Assembly: GCA_039566865.1 (NCBI GenBank) | Contig: CM076949.1 | Span: 20,064,501-20,128,500, forward strand | DNA length: 64,000 nt | Origin: Aurelia coerulea | Lineage: Eukaryota; Cnidaria; Scyphozoa; Semaeostomeae; Ulmaridae | Reading direction: 5' to 3' | Shown here: positions 54,101 through 64,000 of the stretch, in pieces | How the letters are laid out: each line of letters opens with the position of its first letter | How positions within the stretch are numbered: position 1 is the first letter of the stretch | Made by a program: the position numbers and the translations under genes | The notes under the pieces: model-generated | What the model saw: only the letters and a program-made list of their open reading frames with translations | Told to the model about the DNA's origin: nothing | Databases searched by the model: none

Positions 54101-55387
54101 CGTATTTTCATACAGAAGCCTTTTTGAGAAACTACTCTAAACTCTCGGATCGGCAAAAAATTAAGAAACTCAAGCACCGAAAAAGTATTACTGGAGACCG
54201 CCGAGACATTCTCTTAGTTTGTGGTTGATTTGCAACAACATAAAACTAAAGTTTCGTTTCTGTCAAAGAATCGCCGTCTTGTTTGTCAGGTAGCTGTTTA
54301 AAGACAAATATTGAATTCCTCGTTTATTCATGCACTTTTATTGATGATTTTCTATGGAATGAAAATCGCCCGCCTGACTTCACCGAGGAGATCGATGTAC
54401 CGCTCGCCTGCTAAAATGCTCACAGCCAGGCCTGGAGCATGCGCAAAAAACACTATTTCATTGGGTAGCAAGATTCTACCAGCGCAAAAGAGAGATACAG
54501 TATGCTGGAATTAGAATCACTGCATGTTTTTTTGCGATTAGACAAAAGGAACATGTTAGAAACAGGGAGCATGAGGATGTCGGAATCAGCAGCAAAATGA
54601 ATGGACCAACCAGGATAATAAACTTGTTTAGTATATTGAGTCTGGAACACAGGCTAATCTAGAGTGGTGTTGCCTATTATGGCCATGTCATTGCAAACCT
54701 TTGAGTTAGATCATCAAAGTGATATTAATGAATAAAATCAGGTAGCCAGGTTGTATCACCAATTAATGGAGAAAGGCATACAAGACTGTCAAGTTTTTGT
54801 GTCAACTCTTTATAATGATTTTAGACGATTTTGAAGATGGGGGTAAAAACAACAATTTCTTTGAGTGTCCCCCATTATGGCCAATGGGCAAACAGGTTAA
54901 ACTAGTCCACGGTGAAAAGTTCCAATAGGAAAAAGTCTTTTAGTTTCCTTTATTTGTTTGTTATTGAGCACTTTTAAAACAAAAATTTTGGTGAGACTTT
55001 ATGTCTAAACTGTGAGCTTTGCCTATTTAAATGTATGCTTTACCTGTTGTAAACTCTGCCTTTACCTTGTGCATGCAAAGATGAATTTTTGGCGTGCCAT
55101 TCTAAGATGCAATTGTATTGAATATATGCTGCATTTTTTGGAGTTTCGTAGATTGTTCCAGTCTGTAAGTAAGATTCTCACCAAATTTGATGGTTTTTTG
55201 AGTAAATTTTGCATTTCAACATTTTCAGGCGACTGGAAACTTCTGTGGTATATAAATTGAAGGCTACAATGGGTGATGAATATTAGTATGTGGGTGTGCC
55301 TATTGCATTCTTGCGAAGATGTTTACTGTATATGAAAATAAATAATCTGTTTGAAAAATGACCCTTTCTGATTTCTTTTCTTATCAG
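51195..55387 (+). other. Divergent intergenic region between the ShKT gene and PRMT7
   Basis: It should contain both promoters and the PRMT7 5' non-coding exon, but none is identifiable. It holds a MITE at 52672-52988 (GGGGCCGTCCAAAAATC, mirrored GATTTTTGGACGGCCCC) and a plus-strand frame at 51815-52028 after a TTTGTAG acceptor that I cannot assign. Confidence 0.4.
52672..52988. mobile_element. MITE with GGGGCCGTCCAAAAATC ends
   Basis: GGGGCCGTCCAAAAATCAAT mirrors CGAAATGGATTTTTGGACGG-type sequence at the right; subterminal GATAGCGGAATTTGGCC mirrors GGCCAAATTCCGCTATC. Confidence 0.85.
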
Positions 55388-55396
55388 GAGGATACC

Positions 55397-55485
55397 ATGT
55401 TTATTCAGAAGTCAAACCCTGTTACTGGGAAAATGGAATGGCTGAAGAGTGAAGATGATGAAGACTTAAAGAATGAGATTGCAAG
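55397..55485 (+). CDS. PRMT7: PRMT7 first coding exon
   Basis: Acceptor TTCTTATCAG at 55387, ATG at 55397, donor GTAGCT after IA plus two bases of Arg. Confidence 0.9.
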
Positions 55486-58400
55486 GTAGCTATTCAATTG
55501 TTATGTGGACTATGATTGATAGGCAGCTTATGATTGGTAATACAGTACGGTCCTTGCTCACATTAATATGACAAGAGAATCTCAAGAATTTCTTGAGCCA
55601 TGTTGAAGACTGTACATTTTATTGAACAAGAATTCTTAAGAAACTAAATATATTCTCAAGAATTTTCGAGAATTCTTATGATTTTTTTTATAAATTCAGT
55701 TTTGTTGGTTCACCTGGTATTTTTGGTTTGACTGCTTTCTGACTAACCAAACATATTTTGAAGATATTTTAGATTTCTTTGTTCTCGAAAGACTTGACTT
55801 GCTGCAAGTCTTTGTTTGGTTCATTACAATATACCTTTTCAAAGAGGTCTGGGATGGCAGGCTACTTTTCTGGAAGATGGTGGATACGAGGGAATCTTCT
55901 GCGCGATTCTGAAGTGGAGTTGCAGCGGGAGCAGTTGTGGACAAAATATGGCATTTAACTCCTGTTATATGGTTCATAAAAGACCTGAAAGACTTTAGCA
56001 TGAAAAGATACAGTACTTGCCTACTACATTAATGCAATGTTTAGCACATTTTACAAGGAGGAGATGTTTATTTCTTGAGTTGTTTCAGTGAAGTTTCAAC
56101 TTCATGATCATTGATGATCATCAAATGCCTCGGATTTGGTCAGATAAATGTTTGGATTCTGTTGATGAGTGTTTTAGCTTATCCCCATTTATTGCAGCAA
56201 TACTAAAAGTTGTGCATGTCAAAACTGTTAAAAACAAACAAAGATTCATGCTTCTTCCGATGCTGAAGCTACCGGGGCAAGTCTTTCCAAATCAAGAAGC
56301 CTTTCTAAATCAAGTCTATCAAATAAAGAATAAACAGTTTCTTCGATCTTTCAATTTCTGTGAATGCATTTATTGACAAAGTGTGGCTTATGATGTTTCA
56401 AAAGAGATTACTTCTCTGCACATATTCATAAAATAAGGTCACTTACCTGCTCCAAACAACTTAATTTGCACGTTGCTACAGGGCCCCCATTTATTTGTAA
56501 AACTTTTGCTCCGATGGAAAAAATAAACACAAACTGCATCTAAATTGCACCTCTAACCTAATATGTCACCAAAACCATATGTGCCTCCAAGCAAAACGAT
56601 GTACTTCAGCAAATCTTTGAATTGGCATATCTTCCACATTGTACAATTAAAAAGAACACTTTTTCTATGTTTTCGCTCTAACATTTATCAACAATCTGTC
56701 ACAAGCCAGTTTTCTTTTTCTTTGATCCCCACAAGCAAAGAACAAAATGACGAATACACATTTGATTACGAGTATTTTCCCGCCAAAGTTTCTCCTTTGT
56801 TACGAGGCTCAAGGGGCACAGGATACCTTTGCCTCCATACGTTTGCACCAAAAGTGCCTTCGTATTTCTTCAGTTAAAAGGGCAATAAATAAGCTCCATT
56901 TATTCATAAAGAAATCTAACATTGGCAAGTAATGATCATACAATCCTAATTTGTCGAAATCGAAGTTCCCTTCTAATCAATGTTAAGTATCACTTAAATG
57001 TGGTAAGTAGCTCTTTATTTTCAAGATGCAGCCCTTTATAGGCCCTTCTGGTCCATTAAGTGCACAGAAACGGGAGTTGAATTTGCCTTTTCTTGCATTA
57101 CTTCGATCATTGCGACTGCATTTCAACGTCTGCATTGAGAAAGAGATTCCCCTTCGCAGATTATCAGCGATCTTCGAGGAAAGTACCGCATCATTTCAGA
57201 CCTCCTTGAAAAGGTCTATACGCGAATCAAAGCCAAAGGAAGACTTGTAGCAAGTCAATCGAAAGACATGGAGATATTTTGACATTCTCCTGTCTGGGGT
57301 TTTGTCTTTAATTTGCGCATTCAGCTGACAGAAGTCTTCCAAATATTTTTTTTTATAATAAAGGTATGAAGGCCAAGACAGCCTCTAACCTGATTACAAA
57401 ACTAACATAGCTATAAGATTAACTAAGTTACTAGAGTATAAAGTTAATTACAAAAGTATCAATTGTCACGATAAACAAAGATGTCAGTTACAACAATGAT
57501 AAGGTGTTTGTTTATTGCAAGCAAGATTCAGATTTCAGCTTGGAACATTTTAACAGGAAGGTTGCTGTTAAGATATGAAGCTAGACGAACACAAGAAGTA
57601 GGCCATCTAAATCTGAACGAACATAACAGCGAAGGTGAATAATACAACAACAACTCTAAGAAACACGAGCACGCTAGGATCGTACGATGCTCCTACGCAG
57701 AGGTATATAACAGTAACAGTGGTCATCATCTAACTTAATAATAATGAGTTCTTAACACTCCCACTTGATGATCATGTTATGCAAAAAATATAAACAAAAA
57801 TAAGTCAGTGAGTCAATCAATCTCCTCAACACCTCAGTATATACCATTCATATTCCTTTCTGTTCAAGTAACTCCTTTTGAGGGCAAATATCTTAATGCA
57901 ACGCAATGTGCATTACATCTAGCAGCATAACTAACAGCACTAAGAGCATATACAACGTTATAACTCCCTTCGTCAGCAAATTTAACTGGAGGTTTGCGTT
58001 GTCTTCGTGGAGGCAAATGTTTGACTTCTCTCATAAAGTTATCTTCATACGTAACTCCCACTGGCTGATTATCAGGTACAGCAGGTTCATCAATTTCTGG
58101 CTCAGCTTGATCAACATTTTCTCTATTTTCTTCAACAATTTGATCTTCTTCAGCAATTACATCTGGTACATTTGGAACATCATAAACTGGATAAAAGAAC
58201 TGTAAATCCAATTTCAATGATTGTCCATTACCAAAATCATGAAACTCTTTCTCTGCAAATATAACGTCTCTGCTACGAATAAAACGACAAGACTTCACAT
58301 CATACAACTTGTAACCTTTCGTTCCATCTGGATAGCCAACAAATACAGCTTTACGAGACTTTTCTTCAAACTTCTTGCGCTGCTCCTTTGGAATGTGAGC

Positions 58401-61400
58401 AAATGCTAAACATCCAAATACTTTCATATGTGAAACATCAGGCTTTCGATCAAATAAGGCTTCAAAAGGTGTGATTCCTTTCAGAGATGTGGTAGGACTT
58501 CGATTTCTTAAATATACAGCAGTATTGACAGCCTCTGCCCAAAATTCTATTGGCATCTTTGACTGTGACATCATTGACAGAGCTGTTTCAACAATAATGC
58601 GGTTCATTCTTTCAGAAACACCATTTTGAGCTGGGTTGTAGGGAACTGTGGTTTGGTGTACAATCCCTTTCTCTTTCATGTAAGCATCAAATATTTTTGA
58701 CCCATATTCACCGCCATTATCAGAACGCAATGTTTTCACATGGTTTTCTGTCACCAGTGTTTTCATTTGCTTTCCTGTGACGTTTGTTGTGAAATTGACA
58801 AATTCTTTGAACTTATCCAGCACTTCATACTTGTGTTTGATGAAATATACATGAGTGTATCTTGAGTAATCATCAATGAAGGTGACAAAATATTGAGAAC
58901 CTCCATGTGAACTGACAGACATTGGTCCACAGACATCACTATGAACAACTTCAAAAACTTCAGTGGCACGAGTGCTTACTCCTTTGGGATATGGGGTACG
59001 ATGTTGCTTTCCCATAACACAAGGTTCACAAACAGATTTTCTTTCAGCTTTCTCATTACAATCCATTCCCTCTACCATCTTGCTTTTGACCAACTTTGAA
59101 ACATTGTCCATTCCTAAGTGACCAAAACGACAATGCCACAACTGCATATCGGTGTTTTCTCTTGCAATATTGACTTGCTCACCAGGAACAGCTTTCAGGA
59201 TATACAGTTTTCCTTGCATTTCACCAACAGCTAACAACCTTGAATTTCTTGAAATTCGGCACAGATTTCCTTCAAAATCGACAGAAGCTCCAAGTTTTGT
59301 CATCGCTCGAACAGATAACAAGTTTTTGTCAAGGTCAGGTAGGTAAAGAACATCATGAAGCACAATATGCTGCATACTATCTTCCAGATCTGCAACAAGA
59401 CGGTAAGTACCTTTGCAATATGCGAAAATAGTACCATTATCACCAAGATTAACAATGCATGGCTGCTTGAATTCAACATAATCAGATAACGATTCTTTGT
59501 CAAAAGTCATATGTTGCGTTGCTCCAGAGTCAATAATCCAGCCAGAATTATTTATTCGATCAGAGGTAATCAATGCTTCCTCATAAACAAATTGAACAGG
59601 ATTATGGTTCTCAGCAGAATTAGCAGATGCGTTATTTCGTACATTACCATGTTGCCAATAATCTCTAGGATTATTCTCAGGACAGTCTCTAGCAAAATGA
59701 CCCTTTTCCTTACAGTAATGACATGTTCCACGGAAAGGTTTATCATACTGCACCTCATGATTCATAGGACCACTTGTACCATGTCCTTGTTTCCCTCTTC
59801 TGTGTCCCACAGATCTTCTGGCAGAAAAAGCATCTTCAGGTTTCCTTGCATATAAGGTATCCAAACTACGATCAGCATCGTTTAATAGCATCCCTTTGAC
59901 CTTTTCAAAAGATAAGTTGTCTTCTCCTACAGCATCAAGAGCAGTGATTAAGGCTTTGAATTCTTCAGGCAAACTAGCAAGTAGTGTCATTGCCAATTCT
60001 TTATCATCAATATCCACTCCCATTTCTTTCAGCTGATCATGTAGTGATCTCAAATGAGATTTGTGTTCCAACATACTTCCACCACTTTGAAATCGACATG
60101 AATAATATTGCTGTCGCAATGTGACTTTTTGTAGGATTGATTCACGTGCAAACTGATTTTTCAGGGCATCCCACGCTTCCTTTGCAGTTTTCGTATCTCT
60201 GACATGAATTTGCTGTTCAGGCTCCACAGCCAAACAAATAAATGTCCAGGCTTTCTTTGCTCTAAGATTGAAGGTTCTTAACAATGCAGCGGCACCATCA
60301 CCAGTACTACTGGGAGCTACAGCAGATCCATCTGCATGTTCAAACAGATCGAGACTCTCCAAGTATAACCGCATGTTGAACGCCCATGTTCTATAATTCG
60401 AACCGTTCAACTTTCCAAACTTCAACGCATTGTTCATCGTATCATCAGACGACGAGGCCATTCTTCAGTGAGAGAAAAAACTCACATACAACTCTTTGTT
60501 CGTTTAACCCATGGTTCTCGAACGTCCTGGGCCCATAACCTGTTAAAATATGAAGCTAGACGAACACAAGAAGTAGGCCATCTAAATCTGAACGAACATA
60601 ACAGCGAAGGTGAATAATACAACAACAACTCTAAGAAACACGAGCACGCTAGGATCGTACGATGCTCCTACGCAGAGGTATATAACAGTAACAGTGGTCA
60701 TCATCTAACTTAATAATAATGAGTTCTTAACAGTTGCTACCAGATTTAAACTGTGCTTGTCCTCTTGGCTAAATAACCAGATGAATTTATTCCACGCGCT
60801 AAGCTGATTAACATTTGGGTATACATTGGCTATCTTGGTTTCGAGGCATTTCCTGACCTCTTGAAACTGTGGGCACATCATGACAAAGTGAACCTCATCT
60901 CCAAGAACTTGTATTCCTAATGAAAAGCAGTATTTACAGTGCCTATCAGATCTGGGTATCTTATTTTTTCCAAACCGTCCAGCTTCTATTTCAAGGTTGT
61001 GCACACTCATTCTTAAATATAGGACACAGTAAAAACTTGGGTTTGAGATGGGAAGCTTGATGCCCTGCAACTTTCTGATTGATCCTCTCTCTGCAATCTA
61101 CTGTGTTTATCTGTGAACTATTTTGAAACCTAAACTTGCTTATATTCTCTGATATGACCAGTTTTTTCTGATAATGCTACATACAGTATGTTTCTTTTCA
61201 CAGGTCAACTTATGCTGGGATGCTTCATGACCATGAAAGGGTAAGGATGATAAATTAAATAGACTAGCATGCTGAATCATAGAACTATGCGTGAGTAATT
61301 TTTCATTGTGGCAAATCTCATGTGACATCCAGTTTGAGACAGACTTTAGAATCTGTCTGACATTAGATTTGAAGGTCAGGATTGCATTTATTGCAATAGT

Positions 61401-61883
61401 GTTCATGATTCGGCCTTTATAGAAAAGCACATACAGTATTATATATATACTTTTTTTTGCAACCATCTCTAAGGGGACCATTATGGAAATAAGATCAACT
61501 CGATCTTTTAATGCTATCCCTGCCACCATGATTAGGGGTGTTTCTTATTTCATATTAAATGTATTGTTATGTAAATCGTGTATTTTAATTACTCTGTATT
61601 ATTTTTAAATTGTAAATATTTTAATTTTGTGGTGAATTTAAACAGACATACATACTGTACATACATAACAAAGCTTTTGTTTTTTAGTCATGGATACATA
61701 GACAGAAGTTTAATTTGAAAATTTTTCCCACAGAACATTAAGTATCATGCTGCATTGAAGAAAGCTATAAAAAAGATGCAATTAGAAGGGACCACGAGTA
61801 AAGTCCTTGATATTGGAACTGGCACTGGTATTTTGTCAATGATGGCTGTTTCAAGTGGTGCAGACTCTGTGACTGCTTGTGAG
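55397..61883 (+). CDS. PRMT7: Protein arginine methyltransferase 7, N-terminal exons (3' part outside window)
   Basis: Transfers methyl groups from S-adenosylmethionine to arginine (type III, monomethylation), in nucleus and cytosol. Three exons join in phase: 55397-55485, 61204-61240 and 61734-61883, 92 codons. The start MFIQKSNPVTGKMEWL aligns with the PRMT7 N-terminus, then EIAR-STYAGMLHDHER, NIKYHAALKKAI and the SAM-binding motif I VLDIGTGTGILSMMAV with GADSVTACE (post-I acid). The ATG at 55397 is 9 bases inside its exon, so a non-coding exon lies upstream. The second catalytic repeat and most of the gene lie right of the window. The 5.7-kb first intron holds LINE and copia insertions. 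Confidence 0.94.
55794..57257. repeat. Probable TIR element in PRMT7 intron 1
   Basis: GACTTGCTGCAAGTCTTTG at left is mirrored by GGAAGACTTGTAGCAAGTC at right, and inner words AAAGAGGTCTG and GACCTCCTTGAAAAGGTC also pair. The interior 1 kb is AT-rich with a short plus-strand frame (56563-56877) of no known family. Confidence 0.5.
57566..57757 (-). repeat. copia 3' LTR
   Basis: TGTTAAGATATGAAGC to GAGTTCTTAACA, 192 bp with TG...CA ends. Confidence 0.95.
57864..60461 (-). CDS. copia Gag-protease-integrase polyprotein (865 residues)
   Basis: Order: UBN2-type gag (10-220), CCHC zinc knuckle CHYCKEKGHFARDC (247-260), aspartic protease DSGAT (311-315), GAG-pre-integrase with HHCC zinc residues H443, H448, C478, C481, and integrase catalytic D509, D581, E617 in HSDVCGP, LRSDNGGEYG and NGVSERMNR. 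The normal RT and RNase H are absent: soon after the integrase C-terminus the frame passes into a short tail ending LPSKGVT and stop. The frame has no stop or shift, so the deletion predates or accompanies a still translatable gag-int unit. Such copies would need RT in trans. Confidence 0.93.
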   Translation of the reverse strand: MASSSDDTMNNALKFGKLNGSNYRTWAFNMRLYLESLDLFEHADGSAVAPSSTGDGAAALLRTFNLRAKKAWTFICLAVEPEQQIHVRDTKTAKEAWDALKNQFARESILQKVTLRQQYYSCRFQSGGSMLEHKSHLRSLHDQLKEMGVDIDDKELAMTLLASLPEEFKALITALDAVGEDNLSFEKVKGMLLNDADRSLDTLYARKPEDAFSARRSVGHRRGKQGHGTSGPMNHEVQYDKPFRGTCHYCKEKGHFARDCPENNPRDYWQHGNVRNNASANSAENHNPVQFVYEEALITSDRINNSGWIIDSGATQHMTFDKESLSDYVEFKQPCIVNLGDNGTIFAYCKGTYRLVADLEDSMQHIVLHDVLYLPDLDKNLLSVRAMTKLGASVDFEGNLCRISRNSRLLAVGEMQGKLYILKAVPGEQVNIARENTDMQLWHCRFGHLGMDNVSKLVKSKMVEGMDCNEKAERKSVCEPCVMGKQHRTPYPKGVSTRATEVFEVVHSDVCGPMSVSSHGGSQYFVTFIDDYSRYTHVYFIKHKYEVLDKFKEFVNFTTNVTGKQMKTLVTENHVKTLRSDNGGEYGSKIFDAYMKEKGIVHQTTVPYNPAQNGVSERMNRIIVETALSMMSQSKMPIEFWAEAVNTAVYLRNRSPTTSLKGITPFEALFDRKPDVSHMKVFGCLAFAHIPKEQRKKFEEKSRKAVFVGYPDGTKGYKLYDVKSCRFIRSRDVIFAEKEFHDFGNGQSLKLDLQFFYPVYDVPNVPDVIAEEDQIVEENRENVDQAEPEIDEPAVPDNQPVGVTYEDNFMREVKHLPPRRQRKPPVKFADEGSYNVVYALSAVSYAARCNAHCVALRYLPSKGVT
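60518..60540 (-). promoter_or_regulatory. copia primer-binding site
   Basis: GGTTATGGGCCCAGGACG on the minus strand immediately follows the 5' LTR; it matches the internal initiator-Met tRNA primer used by copia. Confidence 0.8.
60541..60732 (-). repeat. copia 5' LTR
   Basis: Same as the other LTR except A for G near the TGTTAA end. On the minus strand this is the promoter LTR. Confidence 0.95.
61204..61240 (+). CDS. PRMT7: PRMT7 second coding exon (microexon, 37 bp)
   Basis: Acceptor TTTTCACAG, donor GTAAGG. Encodes STYAGMLHDHER, the conserved segment before motif I. Confidence 0.92.
61440..61655 (+). repeat. Dispersed retroelement-like repeat, copy 2
   Basis: GGGACCATTATGGAAATAAG, TCAACTCGATCTTTTAAT and TTTTAATTTTGTGGTGAATT match 22320-22550. 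Confidence 0.55.
61734..61883 (+). CDS. PRMT7: PRMT7 third coding exon (SAM motif I)
   Basis: Acceptor TTCCCACAG, donor GTAATT, exactly 50 codons, phase 0. Contains VLDIGTGTGILSMMAV and the acidic end ACE. Confidence 0.96.
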
Positions 61884-62054
61884 GTAATTAATGTGGCCAT
61901 TTAAGTCCTAAAATTTTGCTTTTTCATCCAAGAAATTAGACTGAGATGATCAGCACAATACAGTAAATTGTTAGGCTGAAAGTATTTTGATGGTATTGAA
62001 AATACTACAAAACGACTGGGTTGCTATTGCTTGTGAATGAAATGTTCAAAGGCA

Positions 62055-63036
62055 GCATAGGAATCATTTGTCGTACATAGCCGATTGCTCGTGGCCCATG
62101 GTTGAAACCGCCAAAGCCTCATTTTCACGGACCAATCAGACGGCTAAGAAGCGAAGGAGACAAAAGAATCCCGTGAAAATTTTTCTAAATTTTACCTACC
62201 TTCATAAAACGCAACCAGGACAAAAAACTGCTTGAGATTTCCCGAATTGTTTTAAAGCACTCTACTCTCCAGATGTTCGGGAGTACAAGTTTGGATGCCG
62301 GTTAAAATATCTCCAGGATTGGCGGAGTTATGGCCACAAACAAACCGATAAGGCACTAAACCTTGAACAATAGAAATTCTGGCCGGGAGACAATAGTAAT
62401 AACAATAGTGATTGTTGTAAGAACGATCTGAAAACGCCACAATCTGCGTTTTCAATTGTTCTTGCTATTGTCTTTCGCTAAATTTTCTTTTATTCAAGAT
62501 TCAATGCCCCTACGGTTTCTATGTGAATTGAAAAAGTCTACAAAGGCTTGTTCGCGCATTTCAAGTCATGTGGCAATACTCTATGGAAGTTTCTGCATTG
62601 TACTACTTTTTGCATTCATGTCACAAGTTTGCTCGTTGCAAAATAACTTATAAAATTCAAAAGAGGTTTTATCAAGAGGCTTTATCACCTGACTTGAAGT
62701 GGTGTAAACAGTTTTTATCTCTCGACAAGCCTTCGCCGATTTTGTCTATTGGAGAGGCAATAACTCCACCTATCCTGGAGATATTTTAACCGGCATCCAA
62801 ACTTGTACACCCAAACATCTGGAGATTAGGTAGCTTAAAAAAAATCGGGAAATCTCAAGCAGTTTTTTGTCCTGGTTGCGTTTTATGAAGGTAGGTAAAA
62901 TTTAGAAAAATCTTCACGGGTTTCTTTTGTCTCCTTCGCTTTTTAGCCGTCTGATTGGTCCGTGAAAATGAGGCTTTGACGGTTTCGACCATGGGCCACG
63001 AGCAATCGGCTATGTACGACGAATGATTCCTATGTT
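62055..63036. mobile_element. Mutator-like foldback element in PRMT7 intron
   Basis: About 200 bp of near-identical inverted ends (CATAGGAATCATTTGTCGTA, GCCGATTGCTCGTGGCCCAT) continue inward with pairing GAGATTTCCCGA and CCGGTTAAAATATCTCCAGG. An 11-bp duplication GTTCAAAGGCA flanks it (62044-62054, 63037-63047). The small centre has two accidental open frames. Confidence 0.88.
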
Positions 63037-63494
63037 GTTCAAAGGCATGATTAAAATTTTATAACCTATCATAACCTGGGTATTTGCCGTGTTGCTTTGC
63101 AGTTCTTTGGCATCTTTTTTGACATATTTGAGCTACAGTAAAAATCCCACATGAATGAACCTATGATTTTGTGTACAGGCTGAAATTCTTCCTATACATA
63201 TAATAATATAATGGTTCTTATATAAGGTGCTTAATTGACCAAAAATCAGCGCAGAGGCTCTTTATTTGCAGTTTCTTGGCTTTTTATTGTATGTTAATTT
63301 CCAATTGTGCATTGTCACTATGGTACTTTCAAATACCAGGTGGATAAAAACCTCCTTTTCTTAGCTTTAAACTCAAATTCCTCTCAATTTTCTAACTCTA
63401 CTTCCCTTAAAAGCTTTTGATTGATACTTGGTTTCAGTTCAATTTCATGATTTAAAATTCCGCTACATACAATTTAAATTATGACTACATTATA

Positions 63495-63765
63495 TTAGCC
63501 TACGCGTAGACCCATTATCCCAAAGGAGGAAAGGGTCTACGAAACAAAGAGCAAAGGCTTGCTACGGCCGCCCAATTAATCATTCTAATCCCCTTTTCAA
63601 ATTAGTTCTGAAACGCGTTGAAACCATAGAAATAGAAATATTTCCATGGTTGAAACAAAGGCTGCATAAATTAAGTTTCCAGAAATCTAGAAACCTCAGT
63701 AGCAAGCTTTTGCTCTTTGTTTCGTAGACCCTTTACTCCTTTGAGATAATGGGTCTACGCGTAGG
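63495..63765. mobile_element. Mutator-like MITE with 10-bp duplication
   Basis: GCCTACGCGTAGACCCATTA mirrors TAATGGGTCTACGCGTAGG; inner words GGGTCTACGAAACAAAGAGC also mirrored. Flanking CTACATTATA at 63485-63494 and 63766-63775. Confidence 0.88.
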
Positions 63766-64000
63766 CTACATTATACGGACAGAAAGAAATTACAGGAAAG
63801 AAACTACCAATTATAACAAAGATACAAGAAAAACTAAACAGAATAGGAATCGCACGCAGGGGAATTTCTCAAGGAGGAGATCCATCAGTAGGTAACCTGA
63901 TCGAGGAGAGAGCGCCCCCTTTGAGGAAGAATGTTTATCTTTGCTTTGAAGGGAAATGCACACACATTTTTGTCCATCTTGTTTTTGGGAGTACTATAAA

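Larger units (their letters stand above)
57566..60732 (-). mobile_element. Ty1/copia retrotransposon, RT-deleted
   Basis: It has two 192-bp LTRs, TSD GTTGC on both sides (57561-57565, 60733-60737), a primer-binding site GGTTATGGGCCCAGG directly inside the 5' LTR (the initiator-tRNA fragment type known from Drosophila copia), and a purine tract AAGTGGGAG before the 3' LTR. The internal region is only 2.8 kb because reverse transcriptase and RNase H are missing. LTRs differ at one base by eye, implying recent insertion. Confidence 0.96.
57345..61085 (-). pseudogene. LINE 3' end, split by the copia element
   Basis: On the minus strand 61070-60738 encodes a LINE polymerase C-terminus: LRMSVHNLEIEAGRFG, KIPRSDRHCKYC and VHFVMMCPQF, a CxxC...H...C cluster. 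After removal of the copia element and one GTTGC copy the frame runs on (NLVAT-FLLKCSKLKSESCLQ, stop) and is followed by a 3' UTR with GAGGCTGTCTTGGCCTTCAT and an A-rich tail near 57350. It is heavily 5'-truncated. Confidence 0.8.

Noticed and set aside
57906..59855. Several plus-strand frames of 60-114 codons
   Set aside because: Antisense shadows of the copia polyprotein.
61140..61529. 129-codon minus-strand frame
   Set aside because: It runs antisense over the PRMT7 microexon and repeat sequence; no domain.

Overview
This window is animal nuclear DNA: AT-rich, intron-rich, and crowded with transposable elements. The gene content suggests a cnidarian, probably an anthozoan. The evidence is a secreted protein built from three ShKT modules plus a follistatin/Kazal module, a CYP3-like P450, and a dense load of MITEs, Penelope-like, Tx1-type LINE and copia elements. 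Species is not determinable from the sequence alone.

Four host protein genes and one host RNA gene can be supported. (1) A cytochrome P450 (+) whose 5' part lies left of the window; seven exons from 1039 to about 19224 join in consistent reading phase and carry the I-helix, the K-helix ExxR and the heme-cysteine motif. (2) A complete four-exon MTFP1 (mitochondrial fission process protein 1) gene (+), 21782-26940, 191 residues. (3) A complete six-exon gene on the minus strand, 51194-34378, predicting a 254-residue secreted protein: signal peptide, ShKT, FOLN/Kazal, ShKT, a short YGCC/GPN cysteine module and a terminal ShKT ending at the stop. All five introns are phase 1. (4) The first three coding exons of PRMT7 (+), 55397-61883, running off the right edge. 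(5) A U1 snRNA gene (+) inside a P450 intron, cut in two by a Tx1-like LINE at 7590-11088 that left a 15-bp target-site duplication.

The space between exons is almost all mobile DNA. P450 introns hold several TIR elements, a Penelope-like relic, the U1/LINE unit, a 2.3-kb foldback element with CACAGTG termini and 5-bp duplications, long (GAAT)n and (GGAT/GGAC)n arrays and a second Penelope GIY-YIG fragment. MTFP1 introns hold palindromic MITEs and a 330-bp direct duplication. The 27-34 kb intergenic region is nested MITEs, including a hAT-type family with exact 8-bp duplications. Introns of the ShKT gene hold a TTAA-flanked element inside a GATCGCGATC-rich element, a perfect 65-bp hairpin and an 18-codon-period minisatellite. 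PRMT7's first long intron holds a LINE 3' end interrupted by a young copia element with near-identical LTRs, a tRNA-initiator primer site and no reverse transcriptase. The last kilobases hold two Mutator-like foldback elements with 10-11 bp duplications.

The host genes are not obviously one pathway: a microsomal oxidase, a mitochondrial inner-membrane protein, a secreted cysteine-rich protein and an arginine methyltransferase. The most unusual items are the LINE insertion in U1, the ShKT/Kazal mosaic gene and the CACAGTG-ended foldback.
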